From Psychrobacter luti (lineage in GTDB: Bacteria; Pseudomonadota; Gammaproteobacteria; Pseudomonadales; Moraxellaceae): 64,000 bases of DNA. The notes below the pieces were generated by a model. The model made no database searches, was not told the DNA's origin, and saw only the letters and a program-made list of their open reading frames with translations. Within the stretch, counting starts at the first letter, position 1, and each line of letters opens with the position of its first letter. The position numbers and the translations under genes were made by a program. Of this stretch, positions 18,728-29,401 are shown in pieces. The stretch is from contig NZ_JACHXL010000006.1 in assembly GCF_014192115.1 (NCBI RefSeq), positions 39,313 through 103,312 of the forward strand. Direction: 5' to 3'.

Positions 18728-19237
18728 ATGGGTATGTTCAGTTTTGCAAAAGATATCGGTGATAAAATCTTTAACCGTGATGATGCTAAGCATGACGCTA
18801 AAGCAGAAACCAAAGCGGATGCCAACACCCCAGTACAAAGCAGTGAGCCTTCAGCTCAGTCTGTTGCCAATATTTTACTTCGTCGTATTCAACAACAAAA
18901 CCTGAATATCAGCGATCTAAAAATCAAATACAATGGTTCAACCGATACTGCTGAAATCAGTGGTAAAGCGAAAACGCAAGCAGACCGTGAAAAAGCCATT
19001 ATTGCTATCGGTAACGTGCAAAACGTTGCTAAAGTTATCGACAATATCGATATCGAAGAAGATGCGCCTGAATCTACTATGTATACAGTAAAATCTGGTG
19101 ATAGCTTATCTAAAATTGCAAAAGAAGTTTATGGTTCAGCCAATGATTATATGAAAATTTTCGAAGCCAATAAGCCAATGCTTTCTGAGCCAGATAAGAT
19201 TTATCCTGGTCAAGTACTACGTATTCCTAAGCCATAA
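18728..19237 (+). CDS. kbp: BON/LysM protein, Kbp (YgaU)-like
   Basis: A 169-residue protein starting MGMFSFAKDIGDKIF with no export signal. After a charged linker (residues ~17-45) come a BON domain (about 45-110) and a C-terminal LysM domain (about 118-167, YTVKSGDSLSKIAKEVYG ... KIYPGQVLRIP). Layout and ends match E. coli YgaU/Kbp, a cytoplasmic potassium-binding protein. The linker between start and BON is longer than in E. coli. AAGGAG precedes the start; monocistronic between terminators. Confidence 0.85.
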   Translation: MGMFSFAKDIGDKIFNRDDAKHDAKAETKADANTPVQSSEPSAQSVANILLRRIQQQNLNISDLKIKYNGSTDTAEISGKAKTQADREKAIIAIGNVQNVAKVIDNIDIEEDAPESTMYTVKSGDSLSKIAKEVYGSANDYMKIFEANKPMLSEPDKIYPGQVLRIPKP

Positions 19238-19304
19238 TAAGCTTTTCAATATAATAGGTTTTTAAGTATTGAAGGTTAAATATTTAAAGTCAAAGATTAT
19301 ATGC

Positions 19305-19340
19305 TAAAAATGCCTCTTACTAGAATAAGAGGCATTTTTT
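19305..19340 (+). terminator. Bidirectional terminator between kbp-like gene and queG
   Basis: AAAAATGCCTCTTA, loop CTAGAA, TAAGAGGCATTTTTTT. The A-run on the left and T-run on the right let it serve both convergent genes. Confidence 0.85.
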
Positions 19341-19364
19341 TGTTTGATCTATTTGATATAGAAG

Positions 19365-20606
19365 TTATCGCTCAAAACTTTCTAATTTTTCCTGTTGCTC
19401 TTTGATAGCCCAAGTAATATGTTCATCAAGCATAGCATTATGGACGCCCAATTTTGTGCGGAGCTCAGTTATTATTTGTGCGCTACCATTCGCATTGCCA
19501 AGAGCGATAGCAATATTACGTAAAAAGTTCACGTAGCCCGTGCGCCTAAGTGGGCTACCTTCAGTTTTTTTCATAAACTCTGTTTCTTGCCATTGCCATA
19601 GTTCAAGCAAACTGCTGCTATCAAGATTGTGCCTTGGCGCAAAATCTTCTACCGATGTCAGATTGGCGTAGCGATTCCATGGGCAAATAAGCTGACAGTC
19701 ATCACAGCCAAAGATGCGATTACCAATGGCGCGGCGATATTTGCTATCAATGATGCCATCGTGCTCAATGGTGAGGTAAGAGATACAGGCGGAGGCATTA
19801 AGCTCATAGGGCGCGATAATAGCTTGGGTAGGGCAAATGTCGATACAAGCGCTGCAGCTACCACAATGCTCTTTGACTGGCTCATCATCGGGTAGCTCGA
19901 GGCTCATAAACAGCTCGCCCAGTACAAAAAATGAGCCGGCTTGCTTGTTTATGAGCAGTGTATGTTTGCCTGTCCAGCCAAGCCCCGCTGCATCGGCAAT
20001 AGGTCGCTCAAAAATAGGGGCAGAATCACTAAAAGGTCTAAAAATAAAATCTTGCTCTGAGCTAATATTAAGATGCTGCCATTCAGGAAGCATGGCTTCG
20101 ATTTTTAATGCCAATTGCTTAAGGCGACTACGCATCGTTTTATGATAATCACGGCCTCTAGCATAACGGGCAATAATACCTTGATTGGGGTAAGCATTAT
20201 CAGTGACTGTTCGTGGCGTAGGAGTTTGGGTTAAATAATCCATGCGCACACTGATGATGGTTTTCGCGCCTTCGACCAGCTGTTCGGGATAGGCGCGTAG
20301 CTGGTGGTTATTATGCATAAACTGCAATTGCCCTTCATAACCCTTAGCCAACCATTGCTGCAGTCGCTCCGTCTGCTGAATAAATAAAGGATGATGTACC
20401 GATAAAAAACCACAGTCAGCAAAGCCTAATGCTTGGGCTTGGGCTTTAATCCATTGCTTAACATCAGATGGCGTTGTAAATGTTAGTGCATTACTAACGT
20501 TAATTTTTGTTTGTCGTGGATGATTGGGAGCAGACGTCTGCGCTTCTAATGTCTGTGTGTTTGGCTGTGTTAATTGAGACTGAGTAGGTTTGGATTTGCT
20601 ATTCAT
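19365..20606 (-). CDS. queG: Epoxyqueuosine reductase
   Basis: A 413-residue cobalamin- and Fe-S-dependent enzyme for the last step of queuosine synthesis in tRNA. Two 4Fe-4S clusters are marked by C248/C251/C254/C258 (CGSCSACIDICP) and C301/C304/C308 (CDDCQLICPWN). The substrate region FSDSAPIFERPIADAAGLGW is conserved. The first ~45 residues are a Gln/Thr-rich extension absent from the E. coli enzyme, so the true start may be further in. It is divergent from nnr, an arrangement also seen in E. coli (yjeS/yjeF). Confidence 0.93.
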   Translation of the reverse strand: MNSKSKPTQSQLTQPNTQTLEAQTSAPNHPRQTKINVSNALTFTTPSDVKQWIKAQAQALGFADCGFLSVHHPLFIQQTERLQQWLAKGYEGQLQFMHNNHQLRAYPEQLVEGAKTIISVRMDYLTQTPTPRTVTDNAYPNQGIIARYARGRDYHKTMRSRLKQLALKIEAMLPEWQHLNISSEQDFIFRPFSDSAPIFERPIADAAGLGWTGKHTLLINKQAGSFFVLGELFMSLELPDDEPVKEHCGSCSACIDICPTQAIIAPYELNASACISYLTIEHDGIIDSKYRRAIGNRIFGCDDCQLICPWNRYANLTSVEDFAPRHNLDSSSLLELWQWQETEFMKKTEGSPLRRTGYVNFLRNIAIALGNANGSAQIITELRTKLGVHNAMLDEHITWAIKEQQEKLESFER

Positions 20607-20799
20607 AGTGAGCTATAAATGATAATGTGAATAGCTGTATGATAAGCCAGTGAGCTAAGAGCGCAAGTAGTAAAATAGAAAAATCTGTATTCAGACTATA
20701 TCTAATCGAATATAGCATTTGAATAAGCTCATATGGATTACACCTTATCCTATTATTAAAATAACAAAGCTCTCAGACAAAAATAAGCGAGAAGCAGTC

Positions 20800-22584
20800 A
20801 TGCCAGTACCAGTCAATTTATTAGCAAACACGACCATGCCTATCGCTCTCCATAGCAGCGAGCAACTCTATGCTATGGAGAAGGCATGGTTTGCCGACGG
20901 TTATGATAGTTTTGGGTTGATGAAGCAAGCGGCATGGCAAATGGCACAGTATATTGCGGTGCTTTATGAGCAAAAATCCCTAAAAAAATGTGCTTCAGAT
21001 AAGATTGAATTTTGCCATCGTCCTACTTATCAGCATCGAGTCAGTATTTGGGTCGGCAAGGGGAATAACGGTGGCGACGGTTGGCTGATTGCTTATTATT
21101 TGCAGCAAATGGGCTGGCAAGTAGAGGTCATAGCCGTTGGTTTTGATAGTCATGAGTTTGAGATAGCTAATACAACGCAATGTCTTAATAAGGAAAGTGC
21201 GCTATCGGATGCAGAAAAGGCGCTACAGATAGCACTGTCTGCCAATTGTTCTTATCAGTGTTTTGAAAACAGTAATTATAATGATAATAACAATAATAGT
21301 GAGAAATTACATAAACATCAGCAAGCAGATGTCTATGTCGATGCGCTATTTGGTATTGGTTTAGATCGCGCGCCTGCAGGTATTCATAAGCAGGCAATTT
21401 GCGCCTTTAATGCTGCTACTCAGTATGATAGTGCTTTGACAATTGCAGTTGATATTCCTAGCGGATTGGTTGCTTCAACTGGCCAAGTATTCGACCATAT
21501 AGCGGTACAAGCTGATATAACACTATGTTTAATTGCGCGTAAATTTGGTTTACATACCAAGGATGGTATGGATTATAGCGGAGAGGTGATTGATATACCG
21601 CTGATACCTTATCAAGTGGGTAATACGGCCTTTAAACCAGCTGCCAAATTACTGAGGACTGCGCATCATTTAAGTCCCCGTCGACAAAATAGCTATAAGG
21701 GCAGTTATGGACACGTATTAATTATTGGGGGTAATCGCATTGATGGCTCCCAAGGTATGGGCGGTGCCGCCATCCTTTCGGCCTCGAGTGCGATGGCAAC
21801 AGGCACAGGTAAAATCACTGTTGCCTGTCATGAAGCATTTCATGGGGCTCTCTTAACGTCGTTACCAGATGCAATGACAATGAATTTACATGATACCGAT
21901 GGGGTAAAAAACCTCATCAAGGAAGCCAGTGTGGTGGCTATCGGTATGGGACTGGGCCGTGATGAGAAAGAAAAAGCAGTGTTTATCACTTATATTGAAG
22001 CTGCGATAGCAGCAGGTAAGCCGATAATTATTGATGCTGACGGTCTGTATCATTTGGCAGCATTGCAGCTCGATGAGCATCAATTAATCACACAGCTAAA
22101 AGAGCATAGCGCACAACATCAGGTTTGTTTCACCCCGCATAGTGGTGAAGCCGCTAAGTTATTAAATAAAAAAATTAGTGAGGTAGAAGCTGATAGGTTA
22201 GCAGCGATAAATCAGTGTACCGAAAACTATGGAGGAGATTGGGTATTAAAAGGCGCAGGGTCTTTAATTTTGGAACAGGATGAAGCGGAGCATCATGTTT
22301 ATGTTTGCGGCGTGGGTAACGCTGGCATGGCAAGTGCTGGCATGGGCGATGTGTTATCGGGTGTAATTGTAGGATTGCTCGCGCAGCAGGATTTAAACGA
22401 AGACGCGCGTAGTTTACACCAAGCGGTTCTTCTTCATGGATTGGCAGGAGACTTTTTAGTCAAACAGACGGAGAGATTAAATATGACCAATCACAATAGG
22501 TCATTATTGGTCGGTCAACGAGGCTTACAAGCGCAAGATATGCCCGCTGCTATTCGTCATGTTATGCAATTGCTTAATGAATAA
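20800..22584 (+). CDS. nnr: Bifunctional NAD(P)HX epimerase/dehydratase
   Basis: A 594-residue repair enzyme for hydrated NAD(P)H. The N-terminal epimerase domain (about 20-270) has GKGNNGGDGW at 87-96; the C-terminal ADP-dependent dehydratase domain has GSYGHVLIIGG, a DADGLYHL segment and GMGDVLSGVI near the end. Residues ~130-165 include an Asn-rich insertion. The ATG at 20800 (MPVPVNLL) is chosen; the frame is open upstream but with only a TTG. In E. coli tsaE follows nnr; it is absent here. Confidence 0.93.
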   Translation: MPVPVNLLANTTMPIALHSSEQLYAMEKAWFADGYDSFGLMKQAAWQMAQYIAVLYEQKSLKKCASDKIEFCHRPTYQHRVSIWVGKGNNGGDGWLIAYYLQQMGWQVEVIAVGFDSHEFEIANTTQCLNKESALSDAEKALQIALSANCSYQCFENSNYNDNNNNSEKLHKHQQADVYVDALFGIGLDRAPAGIHKQAICAFNAATQYDSALTIAVDIPSGLVASTGQVFDHIAVQADITLCLIARKFGLHTKDGMDYSGEVIDIPLIPYQVGNTAFKPAAKLLRTAHHLSPRRQNSYKGSYGHVLIIGGNRIDGSQGMGGAAILSASSAMATGTGKITVACHEAFHGALLTSLPDAMTMNLHDTDGVKNLIKEASVVAIGMGLGRDEKEKAVFITYIEAAIAAGKPIIIDADGLYHLAALQLDEHQLITQLKEHSAQHQVCFTPHSGEAAKLLNKKISEVEADRLAAINQCTENYGGDWVLKGAGSLILEQDEAEHHVYVCGVGNAGMASAGMGDVLSGVIVGLLAQQDLNEDARSLHQAVLLHGLAGDFLVKQTERLNMTNHNRSLLVGQRGLQAQDMPAAIRHVMQLLNE

Positions 22585-22687
22585 TGAATAACTCAGTAAG
22601 TAATGAGTATGACATTAATAATTATATAATTAATCACGGATAAGCATTAAATAGAGCGGTGCTAACATTATTAAAAAATGATTAAAA

Positions 22688-23188
22688 CTAGGTTTTGGTA
22701 CCATTACAATATTGGTTGATGGCTTGCTGGACGCGCTCACGCTTTAGCTCAATTTCACGTCCATCTAAATATTGACGTTTACCATTGGCATCCATCTCAT
22801 AAATGCGTCCGCCAACATTTAGATTGGTCAAATTGTTACGTAATGACTGGCAACGTTGGGCGTTGGCTTGCGCTTCTTGTTCTTTTATACGCGCTTCTAA
22901 CTGGGCCACACGCTGTTCTTCTGCGCTTTGCGGTGCCGCTTGGTTGGCTTCGGTCTTACCGGCCAATTGTCCAGCATTACTTTGTCTGCCATCACTGCGA
23001 AATTCAATCACTTCGATATTTCTACCATTTTGTGGGGCATGTTGGCTGTATTTCACCTCACCATGCGCGCCGATAGATTTATAGACCTGAATGGCATGAC
23101 TGGCATTGATTGGTAGCATGAGCATACACGCCGTGCTAATACTCATAAGCAGTTTGGCAGCGGTATTTATCGTAGACGCATATGCCAT
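22688..23188 (-). CDS. Secreted DUF4124 protein
   Basis: A 166-residue protein with a Sec signal peptide (about residues 1-32, ending NASHA). The DUF4124 segment follows (VYKSIGAHGEVKYSQHAPQNGR), a short motif common in exported proteins of unknown function. A coiled-coil-like stretch (EEQRVAQLEARIKEQEAQANAQ) comes next, and the C-terminal part has two Cys that could pair. Good AGAGGA ribosome-binding site. Function not known. Confidence 0.8.
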   Translation of the reverse strand: MAYASTINTAAKLLMSISTACMLMLPINASHAIQVYKSIGAHGEVKYSQHAPQNGRNIEVIEFRSDGRQSNAGQLAGKTEANQAAPQSAEEQRVAQLEARIKEQEAQANAQRCQSLRNNLTNLNVGGRIYEMDANGKRQYLDGREIELKRERVQQAINQYCNGTKT

Positions 23189-23358
23189 GGTAACAATCCT
23201 CTTAATAGGTAAAAAACGGATATATTTATCAGTTAAGGATAATATTTAAACGTCTTAATAACAATATAAATACATTAGCGTTTGATTCTAGCAAATAATA
23301 CTTATAAATGTACATTATTTAATAACTAATAGTTAGGGATAGGGTTTAGAAGTTTTTC

Positions 23359-23390
23359 TTGACAATGGTGCTGAAACCATCGAATATAAT
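23359..23390 (+). promoter_or_regulatory. Candidate promoter of the ilv leader
   Basis: TTGACA (23359-23364) and TATAAT (23385-23390) are both perfect but 20 bases apart; with AATATA (23383-23388) the spacing is 18. If used, it gives a leader of about 640 bases before ilvI. Confidence 0.35.
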
Positions 23391-23513
23391 AGCAGTTGAT
23401 TGGTCAGTGAGCGGCTTTTATGATATTGCCGTGGCACTTGAAAATGAGGACTAGCGGTTGCTTATCAGTAGCTCGCTTAGCTTTATTCTCTTTGTGACAA
23501 GAGTATAAAATAG

Positions 23514-23642
23514 ATGGTCATTATCGAAATGGTTATCAGATTCTATATTTATTGTCTCCGGACTTATCCGTCTACAATGACTAAGATAAACTTATTATTA
23601 GTGTGTTTGCTAAGATTTGGCTGTAGTAAAAATAGGGCATAA
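23514..23642 (+). CDS. Possible ilv leader peptide
   Basis: A 42-codon reading frame in the long ilvI leader, rich in regulatory amino acids: it begins MVIIEMVIR and later has NLLLVCLL, with 14 Ile/Val/Leu in 42. A weak AAGAG lies about 10 bases upstream. A second small frame, 23420-23497 (25 residues, six Leu), precedes it. Ilv leader peptides elsewhere have longer uninterrupted Val/Ile/Leu runs, so this is only a candidate. The rest of the 846-base gap holds no other gene. Confidence 0.25.
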   Translation: MVIIEMVIRFYIYCLRTYPSTMTKINLLLVCLLRFGCSKNRA

Positions 23643-23688
23643 TGTGTGGTTATAACATTTACTCATCAAACAGGTTATAAGATTTAGA

Positions 23689-23730
23689 AATCCTATAATG
23701 TGGTAACCATTTTGAGATTTGTTTTTTCAT
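23689..23730 (+). terminator. Weak terminator-like hairpin in the ilv leader
   Basis: AAATC near 23688 pairs with GATTT near 23716 around a GGT/ACC inner stem, followed by GTTTTTT. It lies just after the 42-codon frame, where an attenuator would be expected. The stem has internal loops and is weak. Confidence 0.25.
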
Positions 23731-24034
23731 GCGGTATCGATTTATTTATTACTAGCGTAAGCTCGTATTCATCACAAATAATAAGCTTCTTTTATAGATG
23801 CATTCGCATCTTGTCACTTGTCTATCGATAAACTCCTGTCACAATACTGATCTTACATATATTGCTGTGTTTGAGTGGCTTGCTGTCTTATAAAACAGCG
23901 TTACTTAGATATGGTAGGCACACATTCTTGATATGGACAAGGATTCGTATTTATTTTAATAGCCAGACCACTCTATGTAAATATCGTGGTTTTCTCTTAT
24001 ACATGAATGCAAATACTTGCCACAAAAAAAGGTG

Positions 24035-25867
24035 ATGACAGTGACGCAAACCACGCAAAGTCCAAATATGACTGGACATACCCAAACGGGTAATGCCGCC
24101 AAAAATTTTGAAGATAAGCAACAACGCCTTGCTGAAGGTAGCGCCGAGCCTGTGATGCTATCTGGTGCTGAGATGTTGGTACAATCACTAACCGATGAAG
24201 GGGTCAAATATATTTTTGGCTACCCAGGCGGTGCTGTTCTGCATATTTATGATGCCTTGTTTCAACAAGAGAATATCGAGCATATTTTAGTACGTCATGA
24301 GCAAGCAGCCGGTCATATGGCAGATGCTTATTCGCGAGTAACAGGTCAGACAGGGGTGGTCTTAGCGACTTCAGGTCCAGGCGCTACCAACACAGTGACG
24401 GCTATTGCTACAGCGTTTATGGATTCTGTGCCGATGGTGGTCATCGCAGGTCAGGTTCCTAGTAGCCTAATCGGTGAAGATGCCTTCCAAGAAACGGATA
24501 TGGTCGGTGTATCGCGTCCTATCGTGAAGCATAGCTTTCAAGTACGCCATGCTAGCGAAATTCCTATGATTGTCAAAAAAGCTTTTTATATTGCCCAGTC
24601 TGGACGCCCAGGTCCTGTGGTCATCGATGTGCCAAAAGACATGACGGCGCCTAGCGAAAAATTTGCTTATGAATATCCAAAAGAGGTATTTATACGCTCA
24701 TATCAGCCGTCATTAAAAGGTCATAGTGGTCAGATTAAAAAGGCGGTTGAAACGCTACTTGCCGCTAAGCGACCGATTGTTTACTCTGGTGGCGGTGTTG
24801 TTTTAGGCAATGCACATAAAGAGCTGACTAAGCTTGCGCATCGCTTAAACTTACCCGTAACCAATACCTTAATGGGCTTGGGTGCGTTCCCTGGCTCTGA
24901 TAGTCAGTTCTTGGGTATGCTCGGTATGCATGGCACGTATGAAGCCAATATGACCATGCATCATGCGGACGTCATCTTGGCAATTGGGGCGCGTTTTGAT
25001 GACCGCGTGACCAATAATGTCAAAAAATTCTGTCCGAATGCGACGATTATTCATATCGATATTGATCCTACATCCATTTCAAAAACGATTAATGCGCATA
25101 TTCCGATCGTAGGCGATGTCAAATCCGTCCTTACCGATATACTAGATATTGTCGGTGATGATAAAGAGTTAGAGCAACATGCACTCTTAGATTGGTGGTC
25201 ACAAATTAATGAGTGGCGTAAGCGTCATGGCCTACGTTATGACACCAGTACCGATGATGGCATTAAGCCACAAGCGGTCGTGCAAGCCTTAGATAAAGTG
25301 ACTAATAGTAATGCGATTATCACCAGTGACGTCGGTCAGCATCAGATGTTTGCTGCGCTTTACTATACTTACAATGAGCCACGTCAATGGCTAAACTCAG
25401 GTGGTCTTGGTACCATGGGCGTTGGCCTGCCATACGCAATGGCAGCAAAACTTGCTAATCCTGAGCGCGATGTGGTTTGTATTACTGGTGAAGGCTCTAT
25501 TCAGATGAATATCCAAGAGCTCTCAACCTGCTTGCAATATGATTTGCCAGTTAAAATCCTAAACTTAAATAACGCCCAATTAGGGATGGTAAAGCAGTGG
25601 CAAGACATGCTGTATGAAGGCCGTCACGCCCATTCTTATATGAATTCACTACCAGATTTTGTCAAGTTGGCTGAAAGTTATGGTCACGTCGGTATTAAGA
25701 TTACTGATCCTGCGACTATGGAAGCACAGTTGGCGGAAGCTATGGCGATGAAAGATAAATTAGTATTTATCGACGTTTATGTCGATCGTAACGAGCATGT
25801 GTATCCGATGCAAATTGCTGGGCAAGCGATGCGTGATATGTGGTTAACAAAAGGGGAGCGTACCTAA
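24035..25867 (+). CDS. ilvI: Acetolactate synthase large subunit
   Basis: The catalytic subunit of acetohydroxyacid synthase (about 610 residues), the first common step of valine, leucine and isoleucine synthesis; TPP, Mg and FAD dependent. The N-terminal domain has [13 protein letters not shown] and the TPP-activating Glu in [13 protein letters not shown]. The C-terminal TPP motif reads TGEGSIQMN...[10 protein letters not shown], with Glu in place of the more usual Asp of GDG. Some 35 extra residues precede the domain. ATG 24035 is used; GTG 24041 is better spaced from AAGG. Coupled to ilvH. Confidence 0.94.
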   Translation: MTVTQTTQSPNMTGHTQTGNAAKNFEDKQQRLAEGSAEPVMLSGAEMLVQSLTDEGVKYIFGYPGGAVLHIYDALFQQENIEHILVRHEQAAGHMADAYSRVTGQTGVVLATSGPGATNTVTAIATAFMDSVPMVVIAGQVPSSLIGEDAFQETDMVGVSRPIVKHSFQVRHASEIPMIVKKAFYIAQSGRPGPVVIDVPKDMTAPSEKFAYEYPKEVFIRSYQPSLKGHSGQIKKAVETLLAAKRPIVYSGGGVVLGNAHKELTKLAHRLNLPVTNTLMGLGAFPGSDSQFLGMLGMHGTYEANMTMHHADVILAIGARFDDRVTNNVKKFCPNATIIHIDIDPTSISKTINAHIPIVGDVKSVLTDILDIVGDDKELEQHALLDWWSQINEWRKRHGLRYDTSTDDGIKPQAVVQALDKVTNSNAIITSDVGQHQMFAALYYTYNEPRQWLNSGGLGTMGVGLPYAMAAKLANPERDVVCITGEGSIQMNIQELSTCLQYDLPVKILNLNNAQLGMVKQWQDMLYEGRHAHSYMNSLPDFVKLAESYGHVGIKITDPATMEAQLAEAMAMKDKLVFIDVYVDRNEHVYPMQIAGQAMRDMWLTKGERT

Positions 25868-26364
25868 TGCAACAACAACATCTGATTTCGGTATTGATGG
25901 AAAACGAAGCGGGTTCGTTGTCGCGAGTGGTCGGTTTGTTCTCTCAACGCGGCTACAACATTGAAACGCTAAACGTTGCGCCAACAGACGATCCGAGCAT
26001 TTCTCGTTTAACGTTAACAACGATTACCTCACCTGAAAAAATAGAACAAATCACCAAGCAATTGCATAAATTGATTGAAGTGGTTAAAGTGCTTAATCTA
26101 TCGGATAACGTACACGTCGAACGCGAGCTCATGCTAATCAAAGTACGGGCGACAGGTGGTGTACGTGAAGAGATTAAACGCAGCGCCGATATTTTCCGGG
26201 CACAAATCGTTGATGTGAATTCAAATCTTTATACCATTCAAATCGTCGGTGACAAAGCCAAGCTTGATGGCTTTATCGATGTGATTGGTCGCGAACGTAT
26301 CATGGAAGTCGTACGTTCGGGTGTGATTGGTATTGCACGCGGCGAAAAAACGCTAAGCTTATAA
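25867..26364 (+). CDS. ilvH: Acetolactate synthase small (regulatory) subunit
   Basis: A 165-residue regulatory subunit that activates the catalytic subunit and confers valine feedback inhibition. The N-terminal ACT domain (about 1-75) carries SVLMENEAGSLSRVVGLFSQRGYNIE in family form (split as SVLMENEAGSLSRV and VGLFSQRGYNIE). The C-terminal domain ends GVIGIARGEK. The ATG shares one base with the ilvI stop (TAATG), so an in-frame upstream extension is not used. Confidence 0.95.
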   Translation: MQQQHLISVLMENEAGSLSRVVGLFSQRGYNIETLNVAPTDDPSISRLTLTTITSPEKIEQITKQLHKLIEVVKVLNLSDNVHVERELMLIKVRATGGVREEIKRSADIFRAQIVDVNSNLYTIQIVGDKAKLDGFIDVIGRERIMEVVRSGVIGIARGEKTLSL

Positions 26365-26521
26365 TCAGCGTTTATTGCAAAATTTATAGTTTCAAGCTTA
26401 GTATTTCAACATATATGGTTTTAAACTTCGTTATTCAACACTTAACATAGCGCTTATATGGCAAATCACTTTACGATAGTGACTGTAATCTAAGCGTTTA
26501 TTTATCCATGGCCAGCCATGA

Positions 26522-27559
<1,038 letters not shown>

Positions 27560-27619
27560 TTTGCTAGAAGGCGATTAAGCGATTAATCAACTCTCTATCA
27601 TTTTAATCATCTAGAATCC

Positions 27620-27655
27620 AAAACCCGTGTTATCACTTGATGGCGCGGGTTTTTT
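27620..27655 (+). terminator. Terminator after ilvC
   Basis: AAACCCGTGTTATCA pairs with TGATGGCGCGGGTTT (several G-U pairs), followed by a T-run. It ends the ilv cluster. Confidence 0.75.
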
Positions 27656-27836
27656 AATGGCTATTATTTCAATAAGCTAAGTAAGGTTTTCATGTCAATT
27701 GCTTTGAGATTGGTTGAAAACACATCATCTCTGCCTCATATAGAAAGCCTTCATCATTTTTATAAATGACATTGTATTGTTTAAAGACGCTTTGTATTTA
27801 AACACTTGTTTTATTTGAACCAATCGACTGCTAAAG

Positions 27837-28316
27837 ATGAAAGCGCTTGGTACTCTTATTCTTATTTTTCTTGATTACAGGTTGTCTGTTGTGCAAATAC
27901 CAAATCCTAACTGGCTAACGCCGCAATTCGCATATATTACTCTGAGCGCTGTCGTGGCTGTTTTGATATGGATAGAAGGGGAGATGCTCAAAAGCAATCA
28001 GGGTAAGCTGCCAAAATCCAAGTTTTTCCAAATCAGCTCCTTGATTGATACCGCCTGGTTTTTTGTCTCGACTGTTGCCTTATATGTTATCGATCTAGCG
28101 CCATTAGCACTTGCAGTTCCGGTTGCTTATAGTATCTATACCATCTATGGCTGGATATATGGCACACGGCTACTCAAACGTAAAGGCATACCAGATTCGC
28201 CGAAAGACTTGGTCGTTCCAGCTAAGTACATCGCTTATAGCCAATCGTTTTCCTTGATATTTTTTGCCCTATGTCTGCTGGTACTATCGTCACCATGGCT
28301 ACCGTTAGCGCAATAG
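27837..28316 (+). CDS. Small integral membrane protein of unknown function
   Basis: A 159-residue, very hydrophobic protein with about four membrane helices: one near the N-terminus, one around FAYITLSAVVAVLIWI, a pair around DTAWFFVSTVALYVIDLAPLA, and one near the C-terminus (SLIFFALCLLVLSS). The short basic loop is RLLKRKG. No family is recognised. The start is uncertain: ATG 27837 has a poor ribosome-binding site, and a GTG about 54 bases further on is possible. Confidence 0.6.
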   Translation: MKALGTLILIFLDYRLSVVQIPNPNWLTPQFAYITLSAVVAVLIWIEGEMLKSNQGKLPKSKFFQISSLIDTAWFFVSTVALYVIDLAPLALAVPVAYSIYTIYGWIYGTRLLKRKGIPDSPKDLVVPAKYIAYSQSFSLIFFALCLLVLSSPWLPLAQ

Positions 28317-28517
28317 ATATCAAGCTAAACCATTAATTCATTGACTTTATCGCTCAGAAAAATGTGATTAGCATCCGTTATGGATTGCTAAATAACGACA
28401 AATAATTATGAAAATCAATGTCTTAGATGGATTGCTGTCAAGCTAACTAAAACCTTTACATAAGCAATGAATTATTTACAAAAAAAAGTAATTTAACCTG
28501 TTGCAGTTGAGAAAAGC

Positions 28518-28526
28518 TGTTATAAT
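28518..28526 (+). promoter_or_regulatory. Extended -10 promoter of the cold-shock gene
   Basis: TGT directly before TATAAT (28521-28526) forms an extended -10 element; only a weak -35 (TTGCAG, short spacing) is present. Start near 28533 would leave a leader of about 150 bases, as in cspA-type genes. Confidence 0.5.
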
Positions 28527-28561
28527 CAGCCTGTACTCAAAGGATTTGAGGTAAGAACAAA

Positions 28562-28584
28562 TGATATGTCTTGTAGATATATCA
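28562..28584 (+). promoter_or_regulatory. Hairpin in the cold-shock mRNA leader
   Basis: TGATATGTC (28562-28570), loop TTGTA, GATATATCA (28576-28584): a 9-bp, AT-rich stem. Leaders of cspA-type mRNAs change fold with temperature in E. coli; this weak stem could play such a role, but nothing here proves it. Confidence 0.35.
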
Positions 28585-28684
28585 AGGGTTTAAGCCGTCG
28601 CATTCAGCAGAAAATACTTGAGTATATATCAATTAATCGGTGATGACACACGTCTCGCCAACAGTTAAAGAGTTAGGAAAATTT

Positions 28685-28897
28685 ATGTCAGATAAAGTTG
28701 AAGGCACTGTAAAGTGGTTTAATGAAGCTAAAGGTTTTGGTTTTATCGCTCAAGACAATGGCGGACAAGACGTATTCGCTCACTACAGCGCTATCCAAGG
28801 TAACGGTTTCAAAACTCTAGCCGAAGGCCAAAAAGTGTCTTTCATCTTAGGTGATGGCAAAAAAGGCCCACAAGCTGAGCAAATCGAAGCTATCTAA
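28685..28897 (+). CDS. Cold-shock protein, CspA family
   Basis: A 70-residue single cold-shock (OB-fold) domain that binds single-stranded RNA/DNA and acts as an RNA chaperone. RNP1 is KGFGFIAQ and RNP2 is VFAHYSAI, preceded by [11 protein letters not shown]. The ATG at 28685 is chosen for its length and an AGGA 7 bases away; a longer in-frame start at 28640 would add residues with no counterpart in the family. Long leader and own terminator: a typical monocistronic csp gene. Confidence 0.95.
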   Translation: MSDKVEGTVKWFNEAKGFGFIAQDNGGQDVFAHYSAIQGNGFKTLAEGQKVSFILGDGKKGPQAEQIEAI

Positions 28898-29010
28898 TCT
28901 TGCTGATTATTGAGTTATACTGATTTATCAGTTTACTTGATAGCAAAAGATTATTAATAAGCATTGATGCCTTTGTTTGTTAAAACAATAAAAATACTGT
29001 TTAGACTTTA

Positions 29011-29045
29011 AAAAAAAGCAACCTCTCATCAGGTTGCTTTTTTTA
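29011..29045 (+). terminator. Terminator after the csp gene
   Basis: AAAAAGCAACCT, loop CTCATC, AGGTTGCTTTTT with further T. Strong intrinsic terminator. Confidence 0.85.
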
Positions 29046-29230
29046 TGCGATTTTTCCAAGGAAATAGACTAAATATTTGAGGCTATGAAACTTGTTCTCA
29101 TTGGTTTCAACTAGAGTGATATGTTTTAGCTGTAGTAGAAGCTTAAAGTAAAGTATATTCAACTAGCGGTCAGTGAGCAAAAGGCGAAAAGCTTGATAAA
29201 TACTGTACCGTCTAAGACTTTTAATTAGAT

Positions 29231-29264
29231 AAAGCGTTAATTTATGTGCTTATAGACGCTTTTT
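29231..29264 (+). terminator. Terminator-like hairpin with no upstream gene
   Basis: AAAGCGT (29231-29237) and ACGCTTT (29256-29262) followed by TTT, with an 18-base loop. It lies in the 703-base gap between csp and etfB, and no coding region precedes it. Either chance or the end of a small RNA. Confidence 0.3.
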
Positions 29265-29401
29265 GCAACAGTGGTGACAAATTTATGACGCATTATTCAC
29301 GGCGTTGTCTTGACCTTAGCACCGTGCTCACGCAAGATAGATGGGTCTGATAATTACGGTTGGCTTAGCTTTAACAGGTTTTAATATTTTACTTTTAAAT
29401 T

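Noticed and set aside
24017..24034. Upstream TTG start for ilvI
   Set aside because: It has no ribosome-binding site; ATG 24035 or GTG 24041 is better placed after AAAGG.
25450..25590. GEG in place of GDG in the ilvI TPP motif, suspected loss of activity
   Set aside because: The following NN and all neighbouring blocks are intact, and the same variant is known to me from Pseudomonas-type enzymes; it is natural variation.
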